From an uncultured Clostridia bacterium (GTDB lineage Bacteria; Bacillota; Clostridia; HGM11327), in the NCBI GenBank assembly GCA_905210525.1, contig CAJLXE010000016.1:1-15103 (forward strand): a DNA stretch of 15,103 nucleotides. Direction: 5' to 3'. Each line of letters starts with the position of its first letter. Position 1 is the first letter of the stretch. Under the pieces are notes generated by a model that was given only the letters and a program-made list of their open reading frames with translations, searched no databases and had not been told where the DNA came from. The position numbers and the translations under genes are program-made. Positions 7,644 to 13,993 of this stretch are shown here, piece after piece.

Positions 7644-7710
7644 GATTAAGACATCGTATTGATGCTTTTTTGATACGCTGTCAATCAAAATACGAAAACA
7701 GTAACTGATT

Positions 7711-9006
7711 ATGATAAAATTTATAAAGAAACAGTCCCCCGCACGTATAATTGCGGTAGGCTTTGCGATTATGATTTTGTTGGGATCGTTTTTGCTCGGT
7801 CTGCCTTGCAGTGTAAAAGAGGGCGTGACGGTAAGATATATTGATACACTGTATATGTCGGTAAGCGCTGTGTGCGTAACGGGGTTGAGCGTGGTTGACG
7901 CGGGCGATACGTTTACTCCTCTGGGACAGTTTTTTCTTGCATTGCTGATACAAACGGGAGGACTGGGCGTGACAGCTGTAGGCACAGGCGTGATACTTGC
8001 GATGGGCAGGAAAATAGATCTCAAAGGAAGAAGCCTGATACGTGAGGCAATGAATCTTAATTCGGGTAAAGGCGTGATGTTCATAAAGAGCGTATTCCTG
8101 ACGACGGTTACATTTGAACTTATAGGTGCGGCGCTTAGTTTTACGGTTTTTGTCAAAGATTATGATCCGCTCTCGGCTGCGGGAATAAGCTTGTTCCATT
8201 CTGTTGCGGCTTTTAACAATTCGGGATTTGATATTTTGGGGAACTTCCGCAATCTTGCACCTTACCGCGATAATATTATGCTTAATCTCGTAACGTGCGG
8301 TCTGATATTTTTCGGCGGCATAGGATTCCTTGTAATAAGAGAAATAAAGGACAAGAAGTTTTGCGTGCGGAAATTTTCGATGCATACAAAAGTAGTATTG
8401 TCTGTGAGTATAGCATTGACAGTGGCAGGTACGATTCTTATAAAGCTTACGGAAAATGTAAGCCTGCTCGGTGCATTGTTCAACAGCGTTTCGGCGAGAA
8501 CGGCAGGGTTTTCGACGTATCCTCTCGGAGCGTTTTCCAATGCCGGACTTATGGTTATGATTGTACTTATGTTTATAGGTGCGTCTCCGGGGTCCACCGG
8601 CGGAGGAATAAAAACGACCACGTTTTTTGTGCTTTTACAGGGAATTAAGTCGGCGGCTACCAATAAATCCGAAAAAGCGTTCAGATATGCGGTTCCTGCG
8701 GACGCGTTCCGCAAGGCTGCGGTTATAACAGTAATTGCCCTCGGAATTGTGATAACGGGAACGTACATAATGTCTGTTATGGAACCGGAGCTTCAACTTA
8801 AAGATATGCTCTTTGAGGTTGTCAGTGCATTCGGCACGGTGGGACTTTCAACGGGAGTTACGCCGGAATTGAGCGACGGCAGTAAAATACTTTCGATGTT
8901 AATAATGTATATAGGCAGGCTCGGACCTTTGACAATAGCTTCGCTTTGGCATTTCACCAACGGCGAACGGGCGGGCTATCCCGAAGGCAACATAGCCATT
9001 GGGTGA
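7711..9006 (+). CDS. ktrB: KtrB/TrkH-family potassium uptake membrane subunit
   Basis: A 431-residue membrane protein that conducts K+ (possibly Na+-coupled) across the cytoplasmic membrane with a gating ring of KtrA. It has the four M1-P-M2 repeats of the superfamily. Filter segments are CVTGLS (55-60), NNSGF (169-173), RTAGFS (263-268) and GTVGLS (375-380), each carrying the conserved Gly. ASPGSTGGGIKTTTF (291-305) is the characteristic loop after the third filter. The length suits KtrB rather than the longer TrkH. An in-frame stop at 7702 forces a start at or after 7705. ATG 7711 gives a typical N-terminus (IKKQSPARIIAVGF), but there is no evident Shine-Dalgarno site, so translation may be weak or need the leader. 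ktrA follows after 34 nt. Confidence 0.95.
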   Translation: MIKFIKKQSPARIIAVGFAIMILLGSFLLGLPCSVKEGVTVRYIDTLYMSVSAVCVTGLSVVDAGDTFTPLGQFFLALLIQTGGLGVTAVGTGVILAMGRKIDLKGRSLIREAMNLNSGKGVMFIKSVFLTTVTFELIGAALSFTVFVKDYDPLSAAGISLFHSVAAFNNSGFDILGNFRNLAPYRDNIMLNLVTCGLIFFGGIGFLVIREIKDKKFCVRKFSMHTKVVLSVSIALTVAGTILIKLTENVSLLGALFNSVSARTAGFSTYPLGAFSNAGLMVMIVLMFIGASPGSTGGGIKTTTFFVLLQGIKSAATNKSEKAFRYAVPADAFRKAAVITVIALGIVITGTYIMSVMEPELQLKDMLFEVVSAFGTVGLSTGVTPELSDGSKILSMLIMYIGRLGPLTIASLWHFTNGERAGYPEGNIAIG

Positions 9007-9040
9007 CGGACGTTTTTAATGTACCGTAATCGGAGGAAAT

Positions 9041-9724
9041 ATGATGTTCAATAAATCAAGAAAAGAAAAAAACACATACGGAATAATAGGTTTGGGCAGG
9101 TTCGGTCATGCGCTTGCAATGGAGCTTGCTTTGTCGGGAGCAGACCTGATGGTTCTTGATAAAGACGAGGAAAAAGTCCGTGAAATGCGTGACTATACCG
9201 AAAATGCATATGTCGTAAAGGGACTTGACAAGAAAACTCTTTCGGAAACGTGCATACAGAACTGTGATGTTGCGGTGGTGTGTATAGGTGAACATATGGA
9301 TACGTCCATTCTTACGACGCTTAATCTTGTGAGCATGGGCATACCAAAGGTCATTGCCAAAGCCGCGAGCGTTGAACATGGGGAAATTCTCGAAAAGCTC
9401 GGAGCGGAGGTTGTTTATCCGGAAAGAGATATGGCTGTGCGTCTTGCGCATAGGCTGGAAGCGTCAAGAATGCTTGATTTTGTACAGCTCAGCGAAAAAT
9501 TGAATATATCAAAGCTTGTGATACCTGAAAAAATTATAGACAAAACCGTGCTTTCGGTAAATCTGAGAAAGGAATTCGGAGTAAACATAATTGCGGTAGA
9601 AAGCAACGGAGAGTTGATTGAAGCGATAGGACCCGATTATGTGTTCAAAAAGGGCGATATAATGTTTATATCGGGAAGCAGGGAAAGCTTGAACCGCTTG
9701 TCCGAATGGAGTTCAAAAGATTGA
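9041..9724 (+). CDS. ktrA: KtrA/TrkA-family potassium channel gating subunit
   Basis: A cytosolic 227-residue RCK protein that forms the ring controlling KtrB. The Rossmann RCK-N domain spans about 12-135, with GIIGLGRFG (14-22) as the dinucleotide/ATP loop and the acidic residue D40 ending strand two (LMVLD). RCK-C spans about 140-225, a domain that in Firmicutes commonly binds cyclic di-AMP. An excellent ribosome site, CGGAGGAAAT (9031-9040), precedes two adjacent ATGs. 9041 is taken here; 9044 would be spaced about as well and removes one Met. The stop codon lies 2 nt before the preferred tsaE start, so K+ uptake and tRNA-modification genes appear to share one transcript. Confidence 0.95.
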   Translation: MMFNKSRKEKNTYGIIGLGRFGHALAMELALSGADLMVLDKDEEKVREMRDYTENAYVVKGLDKKTLSETCIQNCDVAVVCIGEHMDTSILTTLNLVSMGIPKVIAKAASVEHGEILEKLGAEVVYPERDMAVRLAHRLEASRMLDFVQLSEKLNISKLVIPEKIIDKTVLSVNLRKEFGVNIIAVESNGELIEAIGPDYVFKKGDIMFISGSRESLNRLSEWSSKD

Positions 9725-9726
9725 GT

Positions 9727-10182
9727 ATGGATGAAATATATATAACCGAATGTGAAAATGAGACATACGTACTGGGGCAAGTACTTGCGGCAAGGCTGAA
9801 CAAGGGCGCGATATTGCTTTTGGACGGAGATATGGGTGCGGGAAAATCTGTACTGGCACGAGGAATAATAAGGGCTTTAGGTTATAAGGGTGCGGCGACA
9901 AGTCCTACTTTTACTCTTATGAATGAGTATGACACAGTGCCGCCGGTTTATCATTTTGACCTTTACAGGCTGGAGTATCCGGAACAGCTTTACGACATAG
10001 GCTATGAAGAATATCTGTATTCGGACGGGATTTCAATAATTGAATGGCCGTCAAAAATGGAGTTTCTTAAACCGGATAAATTTATATACGTTAATATAGA
10101 ACGTTTAAATGAAAATGAAAGAAAGGTAACTGTAAGCGGGATGCCGGATACGGCGAAGCTTACGGATTCCGTGAGTGATTGA
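9727..10182 (+). CDS. tsaE: tRNA threonylcarbamoyladenosine biosynthesis ATPase TsaE
   Basis: The ATPase of the t6A37 tRNA-modification complex, which with TsaB and TsaD transfers threonylcarbamoyl to A37 of ANN-decoding tRNAs. The 151 residues show the P-loop GDMGAGKS (34-41), SPTFTLMNEY (59-68), HFDLYRL (76-82) and IIEWPSK (104-110), all diagnostic of TsaE. The start is a choice. ATG 9706 would add seven residues and overlap ktrA by 19 nt with no ribosome site. ATG 9727 lies 2 nt after the ktrA stop and gives the usual short lead-in before the ET-x-x-LG motif, so I prefer it, with GGAG at 9708-9711 a weak, distant ribosome site. tsaB starts 2 nt after its stop. Confidence 0.94.
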   Translation: MDEIYITECENETYVLGQVLAARLNKGAILLLDGDMGAGKSVLARGIIRALGYKGAATSPTFTLMNEYDTVPPVYHFDLYRLEYPEQLYDIGYEEYLYSDGISIIEWPSKMEFLKPDKFIYVNIERLNENERKVTVSGMPDTAKLTDSVSD

Positions 10183-10184
10183 TT

Positions 10185-10889
10185 ATGAAAATACTGGCAA
10201 TAGATTCATCGTCAACGCCTGCGAGCATAGCTGTTACGGACGGCGAAATGCCGATAGGAGAATTTACGATAAATATAAACAGAACACATTCGGAAAAGCT
10301 TCTTCCGTTAGTGGATTCTTTGCTTGACGCGATAAATCTTAAAGCATCCGATATAGATGTATTTGCGGTATCGGTGGGGCCGGGTTCGTTTACGGGCTTG
10401 CGGATAGGTATGTCAGCGGCAAAGCTCATGGCGCAGACGCTCGGCAAGCCTCTGATAGGGGTGAAAACGCTTGAAGCGCTTGCGGAAAACGTGTGTGCAT
10501 TTGATGGGTTTATAGCACCGGTTATCGACGCGCGAAACAATACGTTTTATACGGCGCTCTATGAATGCTCGGACGGAGAACTGCGGGAAATTTATGGCGC
10601 GGAAGCGCTTGAGACCGAGGCTCTGTGCGAGAGATTATGTAATATGACGGGGCGCGTACTCGTATGCGGAGAATATATTAAGTATCGCAGTAAAATATCG
10701 GAACTCACTTCTTTATCGGGCAATGTGCGTTTTGCGCCTGTGCATATTTCGTATCAAAGAGCGGTATCGTGTGCTGTTCTGGCGTATAAACAGTATATGC
10801 GAGGAGATGTGACGATGCCCGAGGCCGTGACGCCTCTTTATGTGCGTGAATCTCAGGCGGAACAGGCAAGAAAGGCAAAAAAACCGTGA
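10185..10889 (+). CDS. tsaB: tRNA threonylcarbamoyladenosine biosynthesis protein TsaB
   Basis: The ASKHA-fold dimerisation partner of TsaD in t6A synthesis; it lacks its own catalytic site. The 234 residues carry ILAIDSSST (3-11), HSEKLLPLVDSLL (35-47), SVGPGSFTGLRIG (63-75) and VIDARNNTFYTALYE (113-127), all typical of TsaB. ATG 10185 is preferred over an in-frame TTG at 10179, because it gives the standard MKILAIDSS start and sits 2 nt after the tsaE stop. No strong ribosome site is seen, which suggests translational coupling to tsaE. The 3' end overlaps rimI by 4 nt (GTGA). tsaD, the catalytic partner, is not in the window. Confidence 0.95.
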   Translation: MKILAIDSSSTPASIAVTDGEMPIGEFTININRTHSEKLLPLVDSLLDAINLKASDIDVFAVSVGPGSFTGLRIGMSAAKLMAQTLGKPLIGVKTLEALAENVCAFDGFIAPVIDARNNTFYTALYECSDGELREIYGAEALETEALCERLCNMTGRVLVCGEYIKYRSKISELTSLSGNVRFAPVHISYQRAVSCAVLAYKQYMRGDVTMPEAVTPLYVRESQAEQARKAKKP

Positions 10890-11341
10890 CGGAAATTTCA
10901 GATGTGAATATAAGGCTTGCATACAAAGAGGATATAGGCGGTATGTATGCCGTTGAAAAAGCGTCTTTTGCAATGCCGTGGTCTTATGAAAGCTTTGCGG
11001 AGAATTTTTATAATGCTTTTTCGGTATATGTTCTTGCCGAAGACGCCGAGAACGGTATTATCGGATTTGCCGGTATGCAGATAATTTTTGACGAAGCGCA
11101 TATAATGAATGTTGCTGTAAAAAAAGAATTCCGCCGCAAAGGTGTTGCAGACGGAATGATAGCTTTTATAAAATCTTACGCAAAAGAAAAAGGCGTTTTG
11201 CGTGTATTTCTTGAGGTGCGCACAAGCAATTTGCCTGCACAGGCACTTTATGCAAAACATGGATTTTCCGTTATGACCGTCCGTAAAAAATATTACTCCG
11301 ATACCGACGAAGACGCATTGATAATGACATCGGATTTATAA
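10886..11341 (+). CDS. rimI: RimI-type N-terminal acetyltransferase (GNAT family)
   Basis: Acetylates the N-terminal residue of ribosomal protein S18 (in E. coli) or other proteins using acetyl-CoA; cytosolic. This 151-residue GNAT shows the PWSYESF substrate loop (31-37), beta-strand IMNVAVKKEF (73-82), the acetyl-CoA pyrophosphate loop RRKGVA (83-88), and FLEVRTSN..ALYAKHGF (108-127), the RimI hallmark. The start is GTG 10886 within the tsaB stop, with AAAGG about 10 nt upstream. The tsaE-tsaB-rimI order is conserved in many Firmicutes, which supports the call over a generic GNAT. A hairpin at 11418-11446 probably closes the transcript. Confidence 0.93.
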   Translation: MTEISDVNIRLAYKEDIGGMYAVEKASFAMPWSYESFAENFYNAFSVYVLAEDAENGIIGFAGMQIIFDEAHIMNVAVKKEFRRKGVADGMIAFIKSYAKEKGVLRVFLEVRTSNLPAQALYAKHGFSVMTVRKKYYSDTDEDALIMTSDL

Positions 11342-11417
11342 AGTTTTTTCTTGGACACTTTTGTAATGGGAACTTTGCAGAAGTTACCATTATGTGCCCC
11401 AAACCCGAAAACTATAT

Positions 11418-11446
11418 ACATAAACCGCAATCATTGCGGTTTATGT
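11418..11446 (+). terminator. 13-bp perfect hairpin downstream of rimI
   Basis: ACATAAACCGCAA (11418-11430) and TTGCGGTTTATGT (11434-11446) are perfect inverted repeats with a TCA loop. The following TGTATTTGTG is only moderately T-rich. It lies 77 nt after rimI and is the best candidate for ending the ktrBA-tsaEB-rimI transcript; it could work in either direction. Confidence 0.55.
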
Positions 11447-11460
11447 TGTATTTGTGTGGT

Positions 11461-11501
11461 TGCCGATCAGCCACGCCGATGGTCGTCCAGGCTGATTGGT
11501 A
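11461..11501 (+). repeat. Nested imperfect palindrome (12-bp outer stem, inner hairpin)
   Basis: TGCCGATCAGCC (11461-11472) pairs with GGCTGATTGGTA (11490-11501) with two G-T wobbles. The 17-nt interior folds again, ACGCC with GGTCGT, leaving one unpaired T. It sits just upstream of the promoter of the 135-aa gene. It could be part of a terminator region, a small structured RNA, or a remnant of a mobile element end; no transposase is present. Confidence 0.4.
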
Positions 11502-11506
11502 TTGAA

Positions 11507-11535
11507 TTTACGTTTCTATATATGGGATTTATAAT
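11507..11535 (+). promoter_or_regulatory. Candidate promoter for the 135-aa gene
   Basis: A perfect -10 TATAAT (11530-11535) lies 17 bp after TTTACG (11507-11512), which matches four of six -35 positions. Transcription would start near 11542, giving a leader of about 68 nt. It suggests that the gene is expressed independently of the rimI transcript. Confidence 0.45.
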
Positions 11536-11609
11536 ATCTGGGGAAAGAGGCTATAATGGTGATCCTAGTGGTGGCAAAACATGGAATCACAGAAAGAGGG
11601 TAAATAAAA

Positions 11610-12017
11610 ATGCTAAAACACATTGAAGCGTCCTGCTATGATGAAGAGAAATATGAAGCCCAAAAAGCATTTTATACCGATAAATATGATAGAGTTTGTG
11701 CTAGAAACAGAGAACCGGAAACACCGGATAAAACAGTAAAAGGCACGCTTATGACATTTTATCCTGAAGATTTTGATGAAGAAGGAATGGATAAATTTAT
11801 AATGCTCGTTTCAGGTATGCTTTGGGCGATCGAGCACGGAGGTATATCCGATGAGGATCCTGTAGATCTCGCGTATAATGTTTGGCTTGCACTCAAGGAT
11901 TTTTCCACCGGAAACTATGATGATTTATTCACTCCCGAGGATCTTGTCCTCGTAAAGCAAGACATTAAAACATTATATGACTATTTTGACGAGCATCCAA
12001 TGCTCAAGGGTGATTGA
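11610..12017 (+). CDS. Hypothetical acidic protein, 135 aa
   Basis: I do not recognise this protein. It is soluble, with no signal peptide or membrane segment, strongly acidic, and predicted mostly helical. After a charged N-terminus (KYEAQKAFYTDKYDRV), a Pro-rich turn (REPETPDKT) leads to a compact domain with aromatic residues in FYPEDFDEEGMDKF, LWAIEHGG, NVWLALKDF and TLYDYFDEHP. The ribosome site AAGAGGG (11594-11600), 9 nt before the ATG, and the upstream promoter support a real gene. Size, acidity and its isolated position in an accessory-looking gap are reminiscent of immunity proteins of polymorphic toxins, but no toxin gene is next to it and no family motif confirms this. It is convergent with dapA, with a long hairpin between them. 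Confidence 0.75.
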   Translation: MLKHIEASCYDEEKYEAQKAFYTDKYDRVCARNREPETPDKTVKGTLMTFYPEDFDEEGMDKFIMLVSGMLWAIEHGGISDEDPVDLAYNVWLALKDFSTGNYDDLFTPEDLVLVKQDIKTLYDYFDEHPMLKGD

Positions 12018-12071
12018 GGTTTGAGCATATTGTAATTCTATAAAGGCTTGTTAAAAGCATCGTGCTGAAAA

Positions 12072-12127
12072 TTGAGCCGACCTCCAAATCGTTAGTTCCT
12101 TGGTCTGACTTTTGGGGGTCGGCTCAA
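12072..12127. terminator. Long hairpin between convergent genes, likely dapA terminator
   Basis: The 17-nt arms 12072-12088 and 12111-12127 pair completely with one G-U (core GAGCCGACC/GGTCGGCTC). Inside, GTTAG (12091-12095) and CTGAC (12105-12109) extend the fold. On the minus strand the stem is followed by TTTTCAGC, a short T-run, so it best fits termination of dapA. On the + strand AAAATC follows, so it may end the 135-aa gene less efficiently. The rest of 12018-12159 shows nothing else. Confidence 0.6.
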
Positions 12128-12159
12128 AATCTTCCGTTAAACTCATAATATGAATTTTA

Positions 12160-13038
12160 TCAGATCAGTGAAAATTCTTTCATGCAATCAATGAGCGCCC
12201 GCTTATTTTCGTCACCCATGCCCGTAAGAGGCAATCTCAGTTCATCCGAACACAATCCCATAAGCGACGCTGCGGTTTTTACGGGTATAGGATTCACTTC
12301 ACTGAACAGGCATTTTATTATCGGCATAAGTCTTTTTTGCATATTTGCCGCAGAATGTACATCGCCTTCCATATACTTGTGCACCATACGGGCCGTCTCG
12401 GCAGGCATTATGTTTGAAAGCACCGATATTGTCCCTATTCCGCCTATCGAAAACAACGGTACATTTATATCGTCATTTCCGCTGTATAAATCAATTTTAT
12501 CTCCGCACAAAGACATCATTTCAACCGCCTGAGCCACATTTCCGCTTGCTTCCTTTATTGCAACTATGTTTTCTTTTTCAGCAAGCAGTTTAAGCGTTTT
12601 CGGTTGAACATTCACGCCCGTCCGCGACGGTACATTATAAATTATCACCGGCAAAAACGTCGATTCGGCTATCGCACCGTAATGCCGCACAAGTCCGTTT
12701 TGAGTGGTTTTATTATAGTACGGAGTAACGCACAAAAGAGCGGATATGTCCATATCCTGTATTTTGCCTATAAAATTGACAACCTCGGCAGTATTGTTTC
12801 CGCCTGTCCCCACCACAAGCGGCACTCTGCCGCCGATACGTTCTTTCGCAAATTGTATAACGCTTATTTTTTCAAGCTCGGTCATTGTACATGGCTCGCC
12901 CGTCGTTCCGCATACAAGAAGTGCGTCTACATCGTTTTCTATCTGAAAATCAATCAGCCGTCCCAACGAATCAAAATCTACTTTTCCTTTATCAAACGGA
13001 GTTATCAGCGCTGTACATACACCTTTAAATACCGACAT
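12160..13038 (-). CDS. dapA: 4-hydroxy-tetrahydrodipicolinate synthase DapA
   Basis: Condenses pyruvate with aspartate semialdehyde in the first committed step of the diaminopimelate/lysine pathway, needed for the cell wall; a cytosolic TIM-barrel tetramer. The 292 residues are full length. They contain GVCTALITPF (6-15), CGTTGEPCTM (43-52; T45 and T46 near the active site), VTPYYNK (104-110, with Y107 of the proton relay), YNVPSRTG (134-141; Y134 and R139), IKEASG (161-166; Schiff-base K162) and YSGNDD. The ribosome site AAAGGAG (complement of 13048-13054) lies 9 nt before the ATG. The usual GESPTL after the TTG motif is GEPCTM here, a minor variation. It is the only minus-strand gene, divergent from the TetR gene across 246 bp. 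Related aldolases (N-acetylneuraminate lyase) are less likely given the DapA-type residues. Confidence 0.95.
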   Translation of the reverse strand: MSVFKGVCTALITPFDKGKVDFDSLGRLIDFQIENDVDALLVCGTTGEPCTMTELEKISVIQFAKERIGGRVPLVVGTGGNNTAEVVNFIGKIQDMDISALLCVTPYYNKTTQNGLVRHYGAIAESTFLPVIIYNVPSRTGVNVQPKTLKLLAEKENIVAIKEASGNVAQAVEMMSLCGDKIDLYSGNDDINVPLFSIGGIGTISVLSNIMPAETARMVHKYMEGDVHSAANMQKRLMPIIKCLFSEVNPIPVKTAASLMGLCSDELRLPLTGMGDENKRALIDCMKEFSLI

Positions 13039-13207
13039 ATGTAAAATCTCCTTTCGGGTTCTTTGCTAACATACTATGCCGTGAAATATAAATATGTTTC
13101 ATCGAAATATCATAGTTATATTCCGACACACAAAAACAGTGTTTTATCACGCGCTCCCGAACCCGTTTCCGTTACGAAAAGTTTACAGTCTTTTTCAATA
13201 AAATTGC

Positions 13208-13236
13208 TTGAAAAGCATTCGACAAAATGTTATAAT
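13208..13236 (+). promoter_or_regulatory. Consensus promoter of the TetR-lipoprotein unit
   Basis: TTGAAA (13208-13213), a 17-bp spacer and a perfect TATAAT (13231-13236) preceded by TG at 13228-13229 make a near-ideal extended sigma-A promoter. The start of transcription should be near 13243. It is the strongest promoter in the window and so is presumably repressed most of the time. The remainder of 13039-13284 must also hold the dapA promoter, but I see no convincing -10/-35 pair for it. Confidence 0.75.
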
Positions 13237-13249
13237 TTAATATGAAAAC

Positions 13250-13263
13250 TGGTTTGTAAACCA
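13250..13263 (+). promoter_or_regulatory. Palindromic operator candidate for the TetR regulator
   Basis: TGGTTTGTAAACCA has perfect 6-bp arms (TGGTTT/AAACCA) around GT. It lies just downstream of the predicted transcription start and upstream of the ribosome site. Such a position is typical for an autorepressor operator of TetR-family proteins. Confidence 0.55.
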
Positions 13264-13284
13264 AATTGTGCAAAGGTGTAATCA

Positions 13285-13989
13285 ATGATAACAAGAGAAC
13301 AGATAAAGGATCCCAAAAGACGCATTTTAATGGTATGTGTACAGATGTTCATCGAAAAAGGCTTCAAAGCAACTACTATGATGGACATTATAAGAGAATC
13401 CGATGTTTCATCCGGTACGTTTCAGAATATATTCAAAACAAAAGACGGCGTACTGTTTGAATTGATAGATTTTATGTTTACAAATCAATTCGCAATGGCA
13501 CGCAGTCTTTCGGAAACAGAATCAAAGCCTGTTTATATTTATGCCGTAGAAACAGCCATACAGCTTGCTATTACCGAATTGAACGAGAACATACGCGAAA
13601 TCTACATAGAGGCATACACACAACCGAAGCTCGCCGAATATATATATCAGAGAACTTCAACCGAGCTCGGTAAAATTTTCGGGCAGTATAATCCCGAATG
13701 GTCTGAGAGCGATTTCTATGAATGCGAAATAGGAACAGCCGGCATGATGAGAGCTTTCATGACGCGCCCGTGTGATAAATATTTTACGCTTAAAAGAAAA
13801 GCCGAAAAGTTTCTGAAAATGTCGTTAAACGTGTATAACGTACCCGAAAACGAACAGAACACGGTTCTTGAAAAAATCAATTCCATGGATATGACCCAAA
13901 CCGCAAAATCAGTTCTGAATAAACTGTTTGCGGCGCTTGAAATGACTTTTGACTTTAAGTTCAAAATAAACAACAATTTGGAGGATTGA
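13285..13989 (+). CDS. TetR/AcrR-family transcriptional regulator
   Basis: A 234-residue DNA-binding protein. The N-terminal helix-turn-helix domain (about 10-56) shows the family pattern: ILMVCVQMFIEKGFKATTM, then DIIRESDVSSGTFQNIFKTK and DGVLFELI. The C-terminal half is helical and has no recognisable ligand class, as is usual. At 234 residues it is slightly longer than average. AAAGGTG (13272-13278) precedes the ATG by 6 nt. It most likely represses its own promoter through the palindrome at 13250-13263, and possibly dapA, which is divergent. The tandem-repeat lipoprotein gene begins 4 nt after its stop, with its ribosome site inside the end of this gene, so the lipoprotein is its probable regulated partner. 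The inducer is unknown. Confidence 0.9.
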   Translation: MITREQIKDPKRRILMVCVQMFIEKGFKATTMMDIIRESDVSSGTFQNIFKTKDGVLFELIDFMFTNQFAMARSLSETESKPVYIYAVETAIQLAITELNENIREIYIEAYTQPKLAEYIYQRTSTELGKIFGQYNPEWSESDFYECEIGTAGMMRAFMTRPCDKYFTLKRKAEKFLKMSLNVYNVPENEQNTVLEKINSMDMTQTAKSVLNKLFAALEMTFDFKFKINNNLED

Positions 13990-13993
13990 CAGA

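Noticed and set aside
7493..7710. c-di-AMP (ydaO-type) riboswitch before ktrB
   Set aside because: The conserved core elements I know for that class are not found in this stretch.
7506..8385. Two minus-strand open frames across the ktrB promoter region
   Set aside because: They are shadows of ktrB with basic, low-complexity proteins and no family resemblance; the + strand promoter and KtrB motifs explain the region.
11351..11626. 91-codon open frame overlapping the start of the 135-aa gene
   Set aside because: It runs through both hairpins, has no ribosome site and reads like non-coding sequence. A C-terminal toxin remnant (ending in PSGGKTWNHRKRVNK) was considered, but nothing confirms it.
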